From contig NZ_JAFCKH010000002.1 of assembly GCF_018130505.1 (NCBI RefSeq), forward strand, positions 248,001 through 312,000: 64,000 bases of DNA, in the 5' to 3' direction. Below the pieces are notes generated by a model, which was not told where the DNA came from, did no database searches, and saw only the letters and a list, made by a program, of their open reading frames with translations. Positions 49,927 through 60,820 of the stretch are shown here, one piece after another; within the stretch, counting starts at the first letter, position 1; each line of letters opens with the position of its first letter. A program made the position numbers and the translations under genes. This DNA is from Bradyrhizobium tropiciagri. Lineage in GTDB: Bacteria > Pseudomonadota > Alphaproteobacteria > Rhizobiales > Xanthobacteraceae.

Positions 49927-51509
49927 CACAGCTTGCTTCCCGTCGTCTGACGGATCTCGATCAGCTCCGGTCGCGAGACGTTGGCATCCGCCGTGAGCCG
50001 GGCGATCTGCGCCGCGCATTCGCTGGTCTTGGCCTGGTCGCCGGCCGCCTTGGCGCTCTTGCTCATGCCGATGTAAGCGGCCAGCCGGTTCGGCTCCTTC
50101 TTGAGCACGGCCTCATAGGCGGCAAGCGCCTCCTTGGCCTTGCCGTGGTCGAGCAGCATCGCCCCGTAAAGCTCGCGCGCCGGCGCCAGCGGACCCGGCG
50201 TCACCGGATGCTTGTCGGTCTTGTCTTCGGCGTCCGCCGCGGCGCTCATCGCTTCCAGCGCCGCGTCCTGCTTGCCTTCGGCATAGAGGATCCAGGCGGC
50301 CGCAACCTGCCGCTGGATGTCGACGATGTTCGACCAGTAGGCATCCTTTGCGTCCTTCAACTTGTCGCGCAGCTCGGCGAGCTTGGCGACATCGCCCTGC
50401 GCGGCCGCCGGATCACCGGAGCGCGCGGCGCCGACCGCCCGCGCGAAATAGGTGATCGCATCCGCATAGGCGTATTTGGTCTGCTTCGGCTGCAGCGCGG
50501 CGGCCGCCTTCCAGTCGCCGCGTTCGAACACATAGCGCGCCTGGCTGGCCGCGACCGCGTAGGGGCCGGCGAACCGTTCGAGCTTGAACTGCATCTGGCC
50601 GAGTTCGTCGACCACCGCGCGTGCCTCGTCGTCCCGGCCGAGCTGGAGGTAGGCATAGACGAGGTAGTCCATCGCGTGCGCCTGGTCCTGCTGCTCGCCG
50701 TCCTCCTTGGCGATCCGCGCCGATTCCGCGTTCGAGGCGATCGACTCCTTCCAGTAGCCGACGCGAGTGAAGATGTGCGATGGCATGTGCTGGGCATGCG
50801 GCGCGTGCGCGGCGATCTTCGCATAACGCGTCGCGGCGTCGAGGCCCTTCGCCGCCAGCGCCGGATAGTCGTAGAGATGGATCAGATAGTGGGCGACGCC
50901 GGGGTGATCGGGCTGGCGTTTGAAGATCGGCTCCAGCAGCGCGGCGCCTTTCAGCTGGTTGGCGTACGTCTTGTCGGTCGGCAGAGCCGCGACATTGAGC
51001 GTGATCGCGTAGGCGATCTGCGCCTCGTCATCGTCGGCATAGCGGGTCGCGACCTGTTCCTCGGCGGCGAGGAATTTCTGCACCCGCGTGCGATGGTCGA
51101 GCTTGTCGTAATCGACATACATCGCGGCGATCGCATCGATGTAATCCCGCTCGCGTTGCGTCTTGGCACTCAGCGCCTGGCCCTTCTTCACCGCCTCGAG
51201 CCCGAGCGGCAGGTTCTCCGGCGGCGGCGGCGCGTGCGGATTATAGAGATAGCTGAGCGCGATCCCCCAATAGGCGATGCCGCATTGCGGGTCTTCCTTG
51301 AGAACCTCCTCGAAGGTGCGTCGCGATGCGCTGTACCAGAACGAGTGCTGATACCGCATCGCATAATCGAAAAGCTCCTGCGCGGGCGGCGTGCAGGACG
51401 TTGCGAAATGAACGGTGCCGAGCTGTTGTTCGGGCGAATGCGAAAAAGCAGGTTGCGAAATGGTCGCGGCAATGAGGCCAACGACCACAGAGAGAGGAAG
51501 CCGCGTCAT
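49926..51509 (-). CDS. secreted TPR-repeat protein
   Basis: A 527-residue exported protein with signal peptide 1-23 (AFSHS). TPR-like helical pairs run throughout (FDYAMRYQHSFWYSASRRTF, EEVLKEDPQCGIAYWGIALS, HAQHMPSHIFTRVGYWKESI, EALAAYEAVLKKEPNRLAAY). The run HAPHAQHMPSHIFTRVGYW is a conserved feature of a family of periplasmic TPR proteins of unknown function. ATG at 51509 is preferred over a GTG 9 bases upstream. Operon with the gene at 49525. Confidence 0.8.
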   Translation of the reverse strand: MTRLPLSVVVGLIAATISQPAFSHSPEQQLGTVHFATSCTPPAQELFDYAMRYQHSFWYSASRRTFEEVLKEDPQCGIAYWGIALSYLYNPHAPPPPENLPLGLEAVKKGQALSAKTQRERDYIDAIAAMYVDYDKLDHRTRVQKFLAAEEQVATRYADDDEAQIAYAITLNVAALPTDKTYANQLKGAALLEPIFKRQPDHPGVAHYLIHLYDYPALAAKGLDAATRYAKIAAHAPHAQHMPSHIFTRVGYWKESIASNAESARIAKEDGEQQDQAHAMDYLVYAYLQLGRDDEARAVVDELGQMQFKLERFAGPYAVAASQARYVFERGDWKAAAALQPKQTKYAYADAITYFARAVGAARSGDPAAAQGDVAKLAELRDKLKDAKDAYWSNIVDIQRQVAAAWILYAEGKQDAALEAMSAAADAEDKTDKHPVTPGPLAPARELYGAMLLDHGKAKEALAAYEAVLKKEPNRLAAYIGMSKSAKAAGDQAKTSECAAQIARLTADANVSRPELIEIRQTTGSKL

Positions 51510-51741
51510 GGGACCCACTCCGTGCCGTCGATGAAAGTGGCGACGATATCACCATTCGCGCATGACGGGAAATATGACGGTCCAATCGCAGTCCGTACTG
51601 GATTTGTGACGTTTGATGTCGTCCATAAACGATCAGCAATGCTGACCGGTCGAAAATCCGGGCATCATGATATGGTGCGGTTGCGCGTGGCGCAGGCGAT
51701 TTGAGGCCCAAGCGCGTCTCATGACTGAAGGAGTGCCAACC

Positions 51742-52497
51742 ATGAAGATCGTCGTGATCGGCGGTACCGGCCTGATCGGCTCGAAGACCGTTGCCATCCT
51801 GCGCGAGCGCGGCCACGAGGTCGTCGCCGCATCCCCGAGGAATGGCATCAACACCATCACCGGCGAAGGCCTGAAGGAGGCCATGGCCAATACCGGGCTT
51901 GTGATCGACCTCGCCAACTCGCCCTCGTTCGAGAACAAGGCGGTGCTTGAATTCTTCGAGACGTCCGGTCGCAATCTGCTCGCGGCTGAATCCGCCGCCG
52001 GTGTCGGCCACCATGTCGCGCTCTCGATCGTCAACACCGACCGCACGCCCGAGAACGGCTACTTCCGTGCCAAGGTGGCCCAGGAGAAGTTGATCGAGGC
52101 TTCCTCCATTCCCTACACCATCATCCGCGCCACCCAGTTCATGGAGTTCATCGGCGCCATCGCCGATGCCGGCGCGGACGGCAACACGGTCCGCCTCTCG
52201 CCCGGCCTGTTCCAGCCGATCGCGGCGGAAGACGTCTCCGCCCTGGTTGCGGAGATCGCGCTCGAGCCGCCGCGCAATGGCATCGTCGATATCGCCGGCC
52301 CCGATCGCGCGCCGCTCGACGAGATTGTCGTCCGCTACCTGAAGGCAAAAGGCGACCCGCGCCAGGTCGTGCGGGACCCCGATGCGCTCTACTGGGGCGG
52401 CCGGGTCGAGCAGCACTCGCTGGTGCCGCTAGGCGAAGCCCGCCTCGGCCGCATCGATCTGAGCGAATGGCTCCGCCGCCCGGGCAAGAGCAGCTGA
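51742..52497 (+). CDS. NAD(P)-binding SDR-like (NmrA/NAD(P)H-binding) oxidoreductase
   Basis: A 251-residue Rossmann protein: MKIVVIGGTGLIGSKTVAIL carries the GGTGxxG dinucleotide motif. The rest resembles atypical SDR/NmrA proteins (FFETSGRNLLAAESAAGVGH, YFRAKVAQEKLIEASSIPYT, TIIRATQFMEF). It lacks a clear YxxxK pair in the classical spacing (YFRAK present). GAAGGAG 9 bases before ATG 51742 fixes the start. Substrate unknown; single-gene unit. Confidence 0.85.
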   Translation: MKIVVIGGTGLIGSKTVAILRERGHEVVAASPRNGINTITGEGLKEAMANTGLVIDLANSPSFENKAVLEFFETSGRNLLAAESAAGVGHHVALSIVNTDRTPENGYFRAKVAQEKLIEASSIPYTIIRATQFMEFIGAIADAGADGNTVRLSPGLFQPIAAEDVSALVAEIALEPPRNGIVDIAGPDRAPLDEIVVRYLKAKGDPRQVVRDPDALYWGGRVEQHSLVPLGEARLGRIDLSEWLRRPGKSS

Positions 52498-52686
52498 ATT
52501 CGGCTGGACGACCGATCAAATCTGCCTCTGGCGTGGGCTTTTTCGGCCCGCGGGGCATGGTGATTTGGCCGCATTTGGCGTAAAGCAGCCGAAATCACAA
52601 ATCGCTACGCGCGCGGCCGTGCCATTGCCGGACTTGCCGCTTCATGCCACGCGGCGCCTTGCGCCGTGCCAACCAAGGTTTTTCCC

Positions 52687-54642
52687 GTGTCATTTTCGAC
52701 CACTAGCCCGCCGCTTGCCCGGGCGCTTGCCGAGCGCAGCTACGACAAGCCGACCCCGGTTCAGGCCGCCGTGCTCGACGACGAGGCCGCCGGCCGTGAC
52801 CTCTTGGTGTCGGCCCAGACTGGCTCCGGCAAGACCGTCGCCTATGGCCTGGCGATGGCCAGCGATCTCCTCGGCGAGGCCGAGCGGTTCGAGCGGGCGG
52901 CCGCGCCGCTGGCCTTGATCGTCGCGCCGACGCGCGAACTCGCGCTGCAGGTCCACCGTGAACTGGCGTGGCTTTATCAGCATGCCGATGGGCGCGTCGT
53001 CGCCTGTGTCGGCGGCATGGATCCGCGCCGCGAGCAGCGCGAGCTGGCTGCCGGCGCGCATATCGTGGTCGGTACGCCGGGCCGGCTGTGCGATCATCTG
53101 CGCCGCGGCCATCTCGACACCTCGGAATTGAAGGTCGTCGTGCTCGATGAGGCCGACGAAATGCTCAATATGGGCTTTCGCGAGGACATGGAATTCATCC
53201 TCGAATCGACGCCGGAGACGCGCCGCTCCCTGCTGTTTTCGGCGACGTTTCCGCGCGGCATCATCGCGCTGGCAAAACAGTATCAGCAAGACGCGTTCCG
53301 GATCGAGGTCGCAGGCGACGAGGGCGGTCACGCCGATATCGACTACCGCGCCATCCGGGTCGCACCCGGCGATGTCGAACACGCCGTCGTCAACGTGCTG
53401 CGCTTCTTCGAGGCGCCGAGCGCGCTGGTGTTCTGCAACACGCGCGAGGCGGTCCGGCATCTGCAGGCGGCACTCTTGGAGCGCGGCTTTGCCGTCGTCG
53501 CGCTGTCGGGCGAACTGACGCAGAACGAGCGCACCCAGGCGCTGCAGTCGTTGCGCGACGGACGGTCGCGGGTCTGTGTCGCGACCGACGTCGCGGCGCG
53601 CGGCATCGATCTGCCGAGCCTCGATCTCGTCATCCATGCCGATCTGCCGAATGATCCGGAGGTGATGCAGCATCGCTCGGGCCGTACCGGCCGAGCCGGC
53701 CGCAAGGGCGTCAGCGTCCTGCTGGTGCCGCCGGCACGGCGCAAGCGAGCGGATATGCTGCTGCATCTGTCGGGCATCGATGCGCTCTGGGGCACGGCGC
53801 CGCAGGCGGATGAAATCCGCAAGCTCGATCACGAGCGCATGCTGAAGGATGCGGTCTTCGAAGAAGAAGAGACGCCGGACGATCTGGCGCTGGCGCAGGC
53901 CTTGCTCGCCGAGCGGACGCCCGAGCAGATCGCCGCTGCGCTGGCGCGGCTCTATCGCGCGCGGCTGCCGTCGCCCGAGGACATCATCGATCCCGGCGAG
54001 GTCCGCAGCCGGACGCGTGACGATCGCGGCCGGGACCATGCACGAGATGCGCGCGGCGATGACCGGTCGGAGCGGCTGCGATCGAAGCCGGGAAAGTCGT
54101 CGGCGCGCCACGGCATGGCCGAGCCCAGCGTCTGGTTCCGCGCGGCGATCGGGCGGCGCAAGAATGCCGAAGCGCGCTGGCTGCTGCCGATGATCTGCCG
54201 CCGCGGCGGCATCGACAAGCGCGACATCGGCGCCATCAGGATCTCGGATACCACCACGGAGTTCGAGATTTCCGCGCGGGTCGCCGACTCGTTTGCCGCG
54301 AAGATCCAGCGCCCCGACAAGGAGGACAGCATCCGCATCGAGCCGCTGCCGCACGCGCCGCAAGCCGAGGCGCCGCCGGAGAAGCGCGCACACGCGCCGC
54401 GGCGCGAGGCCGGCGATGTGGATCGCGCCACCCGTCGCGACGACCGGCCGCGCGAAACAGCAAGGCCGAAGCACCGCGGCAAGCCTGATCGCGATGGCGG
54501 CACGAAATCTACCGACGATTGGGCTCCCCGGAAGAAGGACAAGCACCGTAGCAAGCCGGGTCACACGGGACCCGCGGTCGGCGTCACGGCGTGGTCGACA
54601 AAAGCTGCACCCGGAAAGAAGAAGAAAAAGCGCCGCGGCTGA
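52687..54642 (+). CDS. DEAD-box RNA helicase, DbpA-like
   Basis: A 651-residue helicase. It has a Q-motif region (TPVQAAVLDDEA), motif I SAQTGSGKT, Ia PTRELALQ, II VLDEADEML, III SATFP, IV LVFCNTREA, V TDVAARGID and VI HRSGRTGRAG. Residues about 470-560 match the DbpA RNA-binding domain (WFRAAIGRRKNAEARWLLPM, ICRRGGIDKRDIGAIRISDT). Charged Arg/Lys-rich linker and tail. Probable role in ribosome assembly. GTG 52687 is chosen (AAGG upstream); another GTG lies at 52666. Confidence 0.9.
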   Translation: MSFSTTSPPLARALAERSYDKPTPVQAAVLDDEAAGRDLLVSAQTGSGKTVAYGLAMASDLLGEAERFERAAAPLALIVAPTRELALQVHRELAWLYQHADGRVVACVGGMDPRREQRELAAGAHIVVGTPGRLCDHLRRGHLDTSELKVVVLDEADEMLNMGFREDMEFILESTPETRRSLLFSATFPRGIIALAKQYQQDAFRIEVAGDEGGHADIDYRAIRVAPGDVEHAVVNVLRFFEAPSALVFCNTREAVRHLQAALLERGFAVVALSGELTQNERTQALQSLRDGRSRVCVATDVAARGIDLPSLDLVIHADLPNDPEVMQHRSGRTGRAGRKGVSVLLVPPARRKRADMLLHLSGIDALWGTAPQADEIRKLDHERMLKDAVFEEEETPDDLALAQALLAERTPEQIAAALARLYRARLPSPEDIIDPGEVRSRTRDDRGRDHARDARGDDRSERLRSKPGKSSARHGMAEPSVWFRAAIGRRKNAEARWLLPMICRRGGIDKRDIGAIRISDTTTEFEISARVADSFAAKIQRPDKEDSIRIEPLPHAPQAEAPPEKRAHAPRREAGDVDRATRRDDRPRETARPKHRGKPDRDGGTKSTDDWAPRKKDKHRSKPGHTGPAVGVTAWSTKAAPGKKKKKRRG

Positions 54643-54687
54643 GCGAGTGTGAACGTTTGGCTGCGCGAACGGCATTGAACATTCAGT

Positions 54688-54713
54688 GTCGTCCCTGCGA
54701 AGGCCGGGACGAC
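54688..54713. repeat. dispersed GTCGTCCC palindrome, copy 1
   Basis: Arms GTCGTCCC (54688-54695) and GGGACGAC (54706-54713). The flanking TCAGTGTCGTCCCTGCGAA is identical to that of the copy at 59239-59264, showing one repeat family. It lies in the 313-base gap 54643-54955. Confidence 0.8.
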
Positions 54714-54744
54714 GGCCGGTGTGTTGCACCGCTGTTCAACCCGT

Positions 54745-54779
54745 CATCCTGAGGAGCGCGTAGCGCGTCTCGAAGGATG
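54745..54779. repeat. intergenic CATCCT/AGGATG palindromic element
   Basis: Outer arms CATCCT (54745-54750 region) and AGGATG (54774-54779) with inner GCGCG/CGCGC-type pairing. This CGTCATCCTGAGGAGC...CTCGAAGGATG form is a familiar dispersed element of rhizobial intergenic DNA (from memory). The rest of the gap to 54955 shows no gene. Confidence 0.7.
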
Positions 54780-54955
54780 CACGGCCCAGCTGCTGGCCAT
54801 TTCGGAATATTGGAAGAATACCCCTGAGTTGCCCGACGTGTCAAGCTGCATGGTCGGAGGCCGGCCGCGCGCCGGCTACTTTGCATGGGGTTGTTCTTCA
54901 GTATTTTGGCAACAGCGCCTCCGCCGCCGCCAATTCAGCCTGACTTCATCACGCG

Positions 54956-56824
<1,869 letters not shown>

Positions 56825-56926
56825 CCAGACGTCTCCACCCCTGTATTTTCGCCGAAGTCTGGCAGCCGGCCGGCGAATGTCAATTGGCCGGCAGGGTCGC
56901 GGGGGAGGGGACGTTCGGTCGCGAGC

Positions 56927-57955
56927 TCAATCGGCCGGCTGTGCCTCGGGAAATGTCCAGCTGCCGTCCAGCACAGCCGGGCGCGGCCGAAACAGGCGGG
57001 CCGTGTAGTTCCACCCCGCCGTGATCGGCAGGCAGTTGGCGACCTTGCCGTCGCAGCCGCCGAACTGCATGGTCACCGACCCGTCCGCGGCCTTCGCGGC
57101 GGTGAGGCTGTTGATGGCATAGGCGCCCGCCGGGTTCGGCTGCAGATATCCCTCGGCATTGTAGACGGTGAGCGACCAGAAGCCGTCGACGGGAATGTCG
57201 CGGACCGTCAGCCGGTAGATCGTGCTGCCGTCGTTGCGCGCGGGCGTGATCGGAAGATACAGCGCGTCCGGCTCCGGATTGCCGCCCCAGAGCATCGCGG
57301 TGCCGATGAGGTGCTTCACCGGATCGACGTGATCGCGGTCGACGCCGAACATGTGCCGCGTATCCGAGACCGTGGTTCCGAGTTGCAGCAGCGCCGCCTT
57401 CACCTTGCCGAGGCTCGCCTCGTCCCAGTTCGGGATCTCGAACGTGCCGGTGCGCGGCTGGCTCGACGTGACCTTGTCCTGCAACGCGTGGACCCGCCTG
57501 ATTTCATCCTGGTTCGCGAAGTCGACCAGGAAGCGGACCACCGCGATGGCGTAGCGCGTGCCGACCTTCTCCCGCGTCAGGCTGGAGCTGCCTGCGCCGT
57601 AATGGACGTCCGTCGTGTACTGATCCTCGTTCACGACCTGCATCGCCATGAAGCGCTTGGCGCCATCGGGCAGCGTGACCGTCACCGGCCCGGCATCGAG
57701 ATCGAAGATCGCAAACGAGTACAGCGTATCGCGGTTGGGACGGACGATGCCGCTCTGGACCACCTGCGCAAGCTCGCGGCCGTGGCGGAATTTGCCGAAG
57801 CCGCCGCCCTTGACCACGCCGGCGAAATAAACGTCGGTCTGCGCGCGATTGTAGTTCGCGACGGTGACGCGCTCGGTGGGTGACGTCGGCGTCTGTGCCG
57901 ACGCGCTCGAACTCGCCAATGCGATTGCCATGGCTGCCAGGATCCTCGGTGTCAT
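56927..57955 (-). CDS. secreted DUF1254/DUF1214 protein
   Basis: A 342-residue exported protein with signal peptide 1-21 (SASA-QT). The N-terminal DUF1254 half shows VTVANYNRAQTDVYFAGVVK, IVRPNRDTLYSFAIFDLDAG and MAMQVVNEDQYTTDV. The C-terminal DUF1214 half shows YRLTVRDIPVDGFWSLTVYN, AEGYLQPNPAGAYAINS and NYTARLFRPR. The family is widespread and biochemically unassigned. It is divergent from the LysR gene across a 108-base space, so it is the probable target of that regulator. Confidence 0.9.
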   Translation of the reverse strand: MTPRILAAMAIALASSSASAQTPTSPTERVTVANYNRAQTDVYFAGVVKGGGFGKFRHGRELAQVVQSGIVRPNRDTLYSFAIFDLDAGPVTVTLPDGAKRFMAMQVVNEDQYTTDVHYGAGSSSLTREKVGTRYAIAVVRFLVDFANQDEIRRVHALQDKVTSSQPRTGTFEIPNWDEASLGKVKAALLQLGTTVSDTRHMFGVDRDHVDPVKHLIGTAMLWGGNPEPDALYLPITPARNDGSTIYRLTVRDIPVDGFWSLTVYNAEGYLQPNPAGAYAINSLTAAKAADGSVTMQFGGCDGKVANCLPITAGWNYTARLFRPRPAVLDGSWTFPEAQPAD

Positions 57956-58037
57956 CGGTGCTCCAGGTCGAAATTGCTTTCGACCGGCTAGCTAAGGCAG
58001 CCAAATATGAAAAGGAATAGCCGAGATTGGCAATCAA

Positions 58038-58055
58038 CCTACCAGACATGGTAGG
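58038..58055. promoter_or_regulatory. inverted repeat between DUF1254 and lysR genes
   Basis: Perfect arms CCTACCA (58038-58044) and TGGTAGG (58049-58055) with a four-base centre, ending 8 bases before the lysR start. In a divergent LysR arrangement this is a good candidate for a LysR site controlling both genes. Confidence 0.6.
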
Positions 58056-58063
58056 CTGGTCGG

Positions 58064-58999
58064 ATGGATCTCAACGCCGTCAGAATGCTCGTCGCCGTCG
58101 TTCAGGCCGGCAGCCTCTCGGCGGCGGCAACCCGCCTCAGGATGCCGCTTCCCACCTTGAGCCGCCGTATCCGGGACCTCGAACGGCAGCTCAAGGTTCA
58201 GCTGCTCGAGCGTTCGGCGCGCGGCGCCAAACTCACCGACGCCGGGGCGCGGCTATACGAGCACGCCGGCCGCGGCATCGAAACGCTGCTGGACGCCGAG
58301 CAGGCGGTGGTGAGCGATCAAGCCCGCCTGAAGGGGCGTTTGCGCCTGTCGCTGCCGCAGACGTTCGAGCCGTGGTGGGATCTCTTGGCCGCCTTCCAGC
58401 GCCGCTATCCTGATATCGAGGTCTATCTCTACTCGACCGAACGCCGCGTCGACCTCGTCGAGGACGGCATCGATGTCGCGCTGCGCGTCGGTGCGATCGT
58501 GCACGAAGCCATGATCGCGCGGCATGTCCTGTCGTTTCGGAACGTGCTGGTAGCCGCTCCGCAGCTGGTGAAGCGCCACGGCGTGCCGAACCGTCCCGAC
58601 GCGCTGCAACGCCTGCCATGCGCGGTATGGGCGACGCGCGTCGACGCGCCGGTGCGATGGGAATTGGGCGAGCATGTCGTCGAACCCAGGACGGTGCTGT
58701 CCACCAACGACTATCATCATTTGTGTACTCGCGCGCTCGGCGGCGACGTGGTCACGGAGCTGCCGCCCTTCCTCGCGGCCGGACCGATCCGCGACAAGCG
58801 CCTGCTACAGTTGCTGCCGCAGTACCCTTTGCCCGAGTGGTCGCTCAATCTGCTCTATCCGCCGCATCGTCACCAATCGACCATCGTCAGGGCCTATCTG
58901 GACTTCTGCCAGGGCTATCTTCCGAACATCGTCCAGGCCTGCACGATCGCCGCACCGGCCGCCGCGGATCGGCGGACCAGGCGAAGGCCGGGACGATAG
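58064..58999 (+). CDS. LysR-family transcriptional regulator
   Basis: A 311-residue LysR protein: N-terminal winged HTH (MDLNAVRMLVAVVQAGSLSA, AATRLRMPLPTLSRRIRDLE), then an effector domain with the usual LRLSLPQTFEPWWDLLAAFQ, VDLVEDGIDVALRVGAI and LVAAPQLVKRHGVPNRPDAL. It is transcribed away from the DUF1254 gene. No coinducer can be inferred. Confidence 0.9.
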   Translation: MDLNAVRMLVAVVQAGSLSAAATRLRMPLPTLSRRIRDLERQLKVQLLERSARGAKLTDAGARLYEHAGRGIETLLDAEQAVVSDQARLKGRLRLSLPQTFEPWWDLLAAFQRRYPDIEVYLYSTERRVDLVEDGIDVALRVGAIVHEAMIARHVLSFRNVLVAAPQLVKRHGVPNRPDALQRLPCAVWATRVDAPVRWELGEHVVEPRTVLSTNDYHHLCTRALGGDVVTELPPFLAAGPIRDKRLLQLLPQYPLPEWSLNLLYPPHRHQSTIVRAYLDFCQGYLPNIVQACTIAAPAAADRRTRRRPGR

Positions 59000-59094
59000 C
59001 GGACGGGCGCGACGCCCGGGCGGAGCGCTGAGCAACGAGACAACACGACGGACGACTCGGCTCGCGAGAATGCGAGATCGCGCCCCACCCACAC

Positions 59095-59199
59095 TGTCAT
59101 CGCCCGGCTTGACCGGGCGATCCAGTATTCCAGAGACGGTGGTTATCGAGCCGAGAGGCCGCGGCGTACTGGATCGCCCGGTCAAGCCGGGCGATGACA
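59095..59199. repeat. perfect 33-bp inverted repeat
   Basis: 59095-59127 and 59167-59199 are exact reverse complements over 33 bases, enclosing 39 bases. Each arm also contains the shorter palindrome CGCCCGG...CCGGGCG. No ORF lies between. It looks like a paired REP-type element rather than an insertion sequence. Confidence 0.9.
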
Positions 59200-59238
59200 C
59201 CGCGTTGTTGGGAGGCGATGCAAGACCAAACTCTCAGT

Positions 59239-59264
59239 GTCGTCCCTGCGAAAGCAGGGACGAC
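59239..59264. repeat. dispersed GTCGTCCCTGC palindrome, copy 2
   Basis: Perfect 11-base arms GTCGTCCCTGC (59239-59249) and GCAGGGACGAC (59254-59264) with a GAAA tetraloop. It lies just beyond the radC stop and may help end its transcript, although no strong T tract follows. Same family as 54688-54713. Confidence 0.8.
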
Positions 59265-59272
59265 GGTACGCG

Positions 59273-59986
59273 CTACATCAACCGCATCCCCTTCAGGCTC
59301 GCGTGCCCGTTCTTGCCAACGATAATGTGGTCATGCACCGCAATCCCGAGCGGCTTTGCGATTTCGACGATTGCTTTCGTCATCTGGATGTCGGCCTGCG
59401 ACGGGGTCGGGTCGCCGCTCGGATGGTTGTGTACCAGGATCAGCGCGGTGGCGGATAATTCCAGCGCGCGCTTGATCACCTCGCGCGGGTAGACCGGGGT
59501 GTGGTCGACGGTGCCGGTCTGCTGCACCTCGTCGGCGATCAACTGGTTGCGCTTGTCGAGAAACAAGAGGCGAAACTGCTCCTTGTCGGCGAACGCCATG
59601 CCGGAGCGGCAATAGTCGATCACCTCGTTCCACGACGACAGCGCGACGCTGCGCTTGATCTCGCCCTTGGCGATCCGGCCGGCGGCTGCCGCGAGCAGCT
59701 TGAGCTGGTTGATCGAGGCATCCTTGACGCCGTCGACCTCGCGCAGCCGCGCCACCGGCGCATGCACCACTTCGGCGAACGAGCCGAACTTCTTCAAGAG
59801 CGCCTTCGCCAGCGGCTTGGTGTCGCGGCGCGGGATCGCGGCGAACAGCGCCATCTCCAGCAGCTCGTAGTCGCTCAGCGCCTCGGGGCCGGCCGCATAG
59901 AACCGCTCGCGCAGCCGCTCGCGATGGCCGTGATAATGCGGCGTCTCGTCGGAAGTGTCGTTGAGGTCATCGGGCTTGGCGGGCAT
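59273..59986 (-). CDS. radC: RadC-family JAB/MPN protein
   Basis: A 237-residue RadC protein: N-terminal helix-hairpin-helix region ([40 protein letters not shown]) and a JAB domain with the metal motif [14 protein letters not shown] and upstream [20 protein letters not shown]. Once named a DNA repair protein; the function is unproven. ATG 59986 (MPAKPDDL) is preferred over an upstream TTG at 60022. Divergent from the glycosylase gene. Confidence 0.9.
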   Translation of the reverse strand: MPAKPDDLNDTSDETPHYHGHRERLRERFYAAGPEALSDYELLEMALFAAIPRRDTKPLAKALLKKFGSFAEVVHAPVARLREVDGVKDASINQLKLLAAAAGRIAKGEIKRSVALSSWNEVIDYCRSGMAFADKEQFRLLFLDKRNQLIADEVQQTGTVDHTPVYPREVIKRALELSATALILVHNHPSGDPTPSQADIQMTKAIVEIAKPLGIAVHDHIIVGKNGHASLKGMRLM

Positions 59987-60094
59987 CGGCCACAACCATG
60001 CCGTGCCGGCCGCGATTTGCAAGCGCCGGTTTGCGTTGGCCGGAGCGCTGAATTACCGTTCGGCCCTCGCCGGGAAATCCAACAAGGTGTCCGC

Positions 60095-60814
60095 ATGACG
60101 TCGTTCAAGGTGATCCGCGCCCGCGCCGAGAAGCGCAAGGGCGGGCCGAAGGCGCTGGAGAAGCTGCTGCATCCGCCGGCGGGTGCGAAGGCGCTGGCGA
60201 AACTCGGCGACGACCGCGTGCTGGCCGAGATGACGCGGCGCGTGTTCTGCGCCGGCTTTGCCTGGAGCGTGATCGACGCGAAATGGGAAGGTTTCGAGAC
60301 GGCTTTCCTCGGCTTCGCCCCGGCCAAGCTCGCGTTCAAGCCCGACGAATTCTGGGAGAAGCTGACCGGCGATACAAGGATCGTGCGCAACGGCGCCAAG
60401 ATCATGTCGGTGCGCGACAATGGCCGCTTCGTGCAGGAGATCGCGCAAGAGCACGGCAGCTTCGGCAAATTCCTCGCCGCCTGGCCGTCGTCGGACGAGA
60501 TCGGACTCTTGGATCTGCTCGCCAAGCGCGGCAGCCGGCTCGGCGGCAACACCGGGCAGATGCTGCTGCGCTTCCTCGGTTGGGACGGTTTTGTCACCTC
60601 GCGCGACGTCACAGCCTGCCTGCGCGATGCGGGCCTCGATATCGCCGAGGAGGTCAAATCGAAGCGCGATCTCGCCAAGGTGCAGGCGCAGTTCAACACC
60701 TGGGCGGAGGAGACCGGTCTGCCCTATCTGCATCTGTCGCGAATCTGCGCGATGTCGGTCGGAGAAAACTACACGCCGCAGCAGATCGAGGACCGCACCC
60801 GCAGCGATTACTGA
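60095..60814 (+). CDS. DNA-3-methyladenine glycosylase I family protein
   Basis: A 239-residue helix-hairpin-helix-type protein resembling the adenine glycosylase (Tag) family: FCAGFAWSVIDAKWEGFETA, FLGFAPAKLAFKPDEFWEKL, TRIVRNGAKIMSVRDNGRFV, GGNTGQMLLRFLGWDGFVTS. It lacks the N-terminal Cys/Trp block of E. coli Tag, so its substrate may differ. AAGG lies upstream of ATG 60095. Convergent with map, 6 bases apart at the stops. Confidence 0.75.
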   Translation: MTSFKVIRARAEKRKGGPKALEKLLHPPAGAKALAKLGDDRVLAEMTRRVFCAGFAWSVIDAKWEGFETAFLGFAPAKLAFKPDEFWEKLTGDTRIVRNGAKIMSVRDNGRFVQEIAQEHGSFGKFLAAWPSSDEIGLLDLLAKRGSRLGGNTGQMLLRFLGWDGFVTSRDVTACLRDAGLDIAEEVKSKRDLAKVQAQFNTWAEETGLPYLHLSRICAMSVGENYTPQQIEDRTRSDY

Positions 60815-60820
60815 TCGCGC

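Noticed and set aside
59095-59199. insertion sequence or transposon ends
   Set aside because: Only 39 bases separate the arms, there is no transposase and no target duplication was seen.
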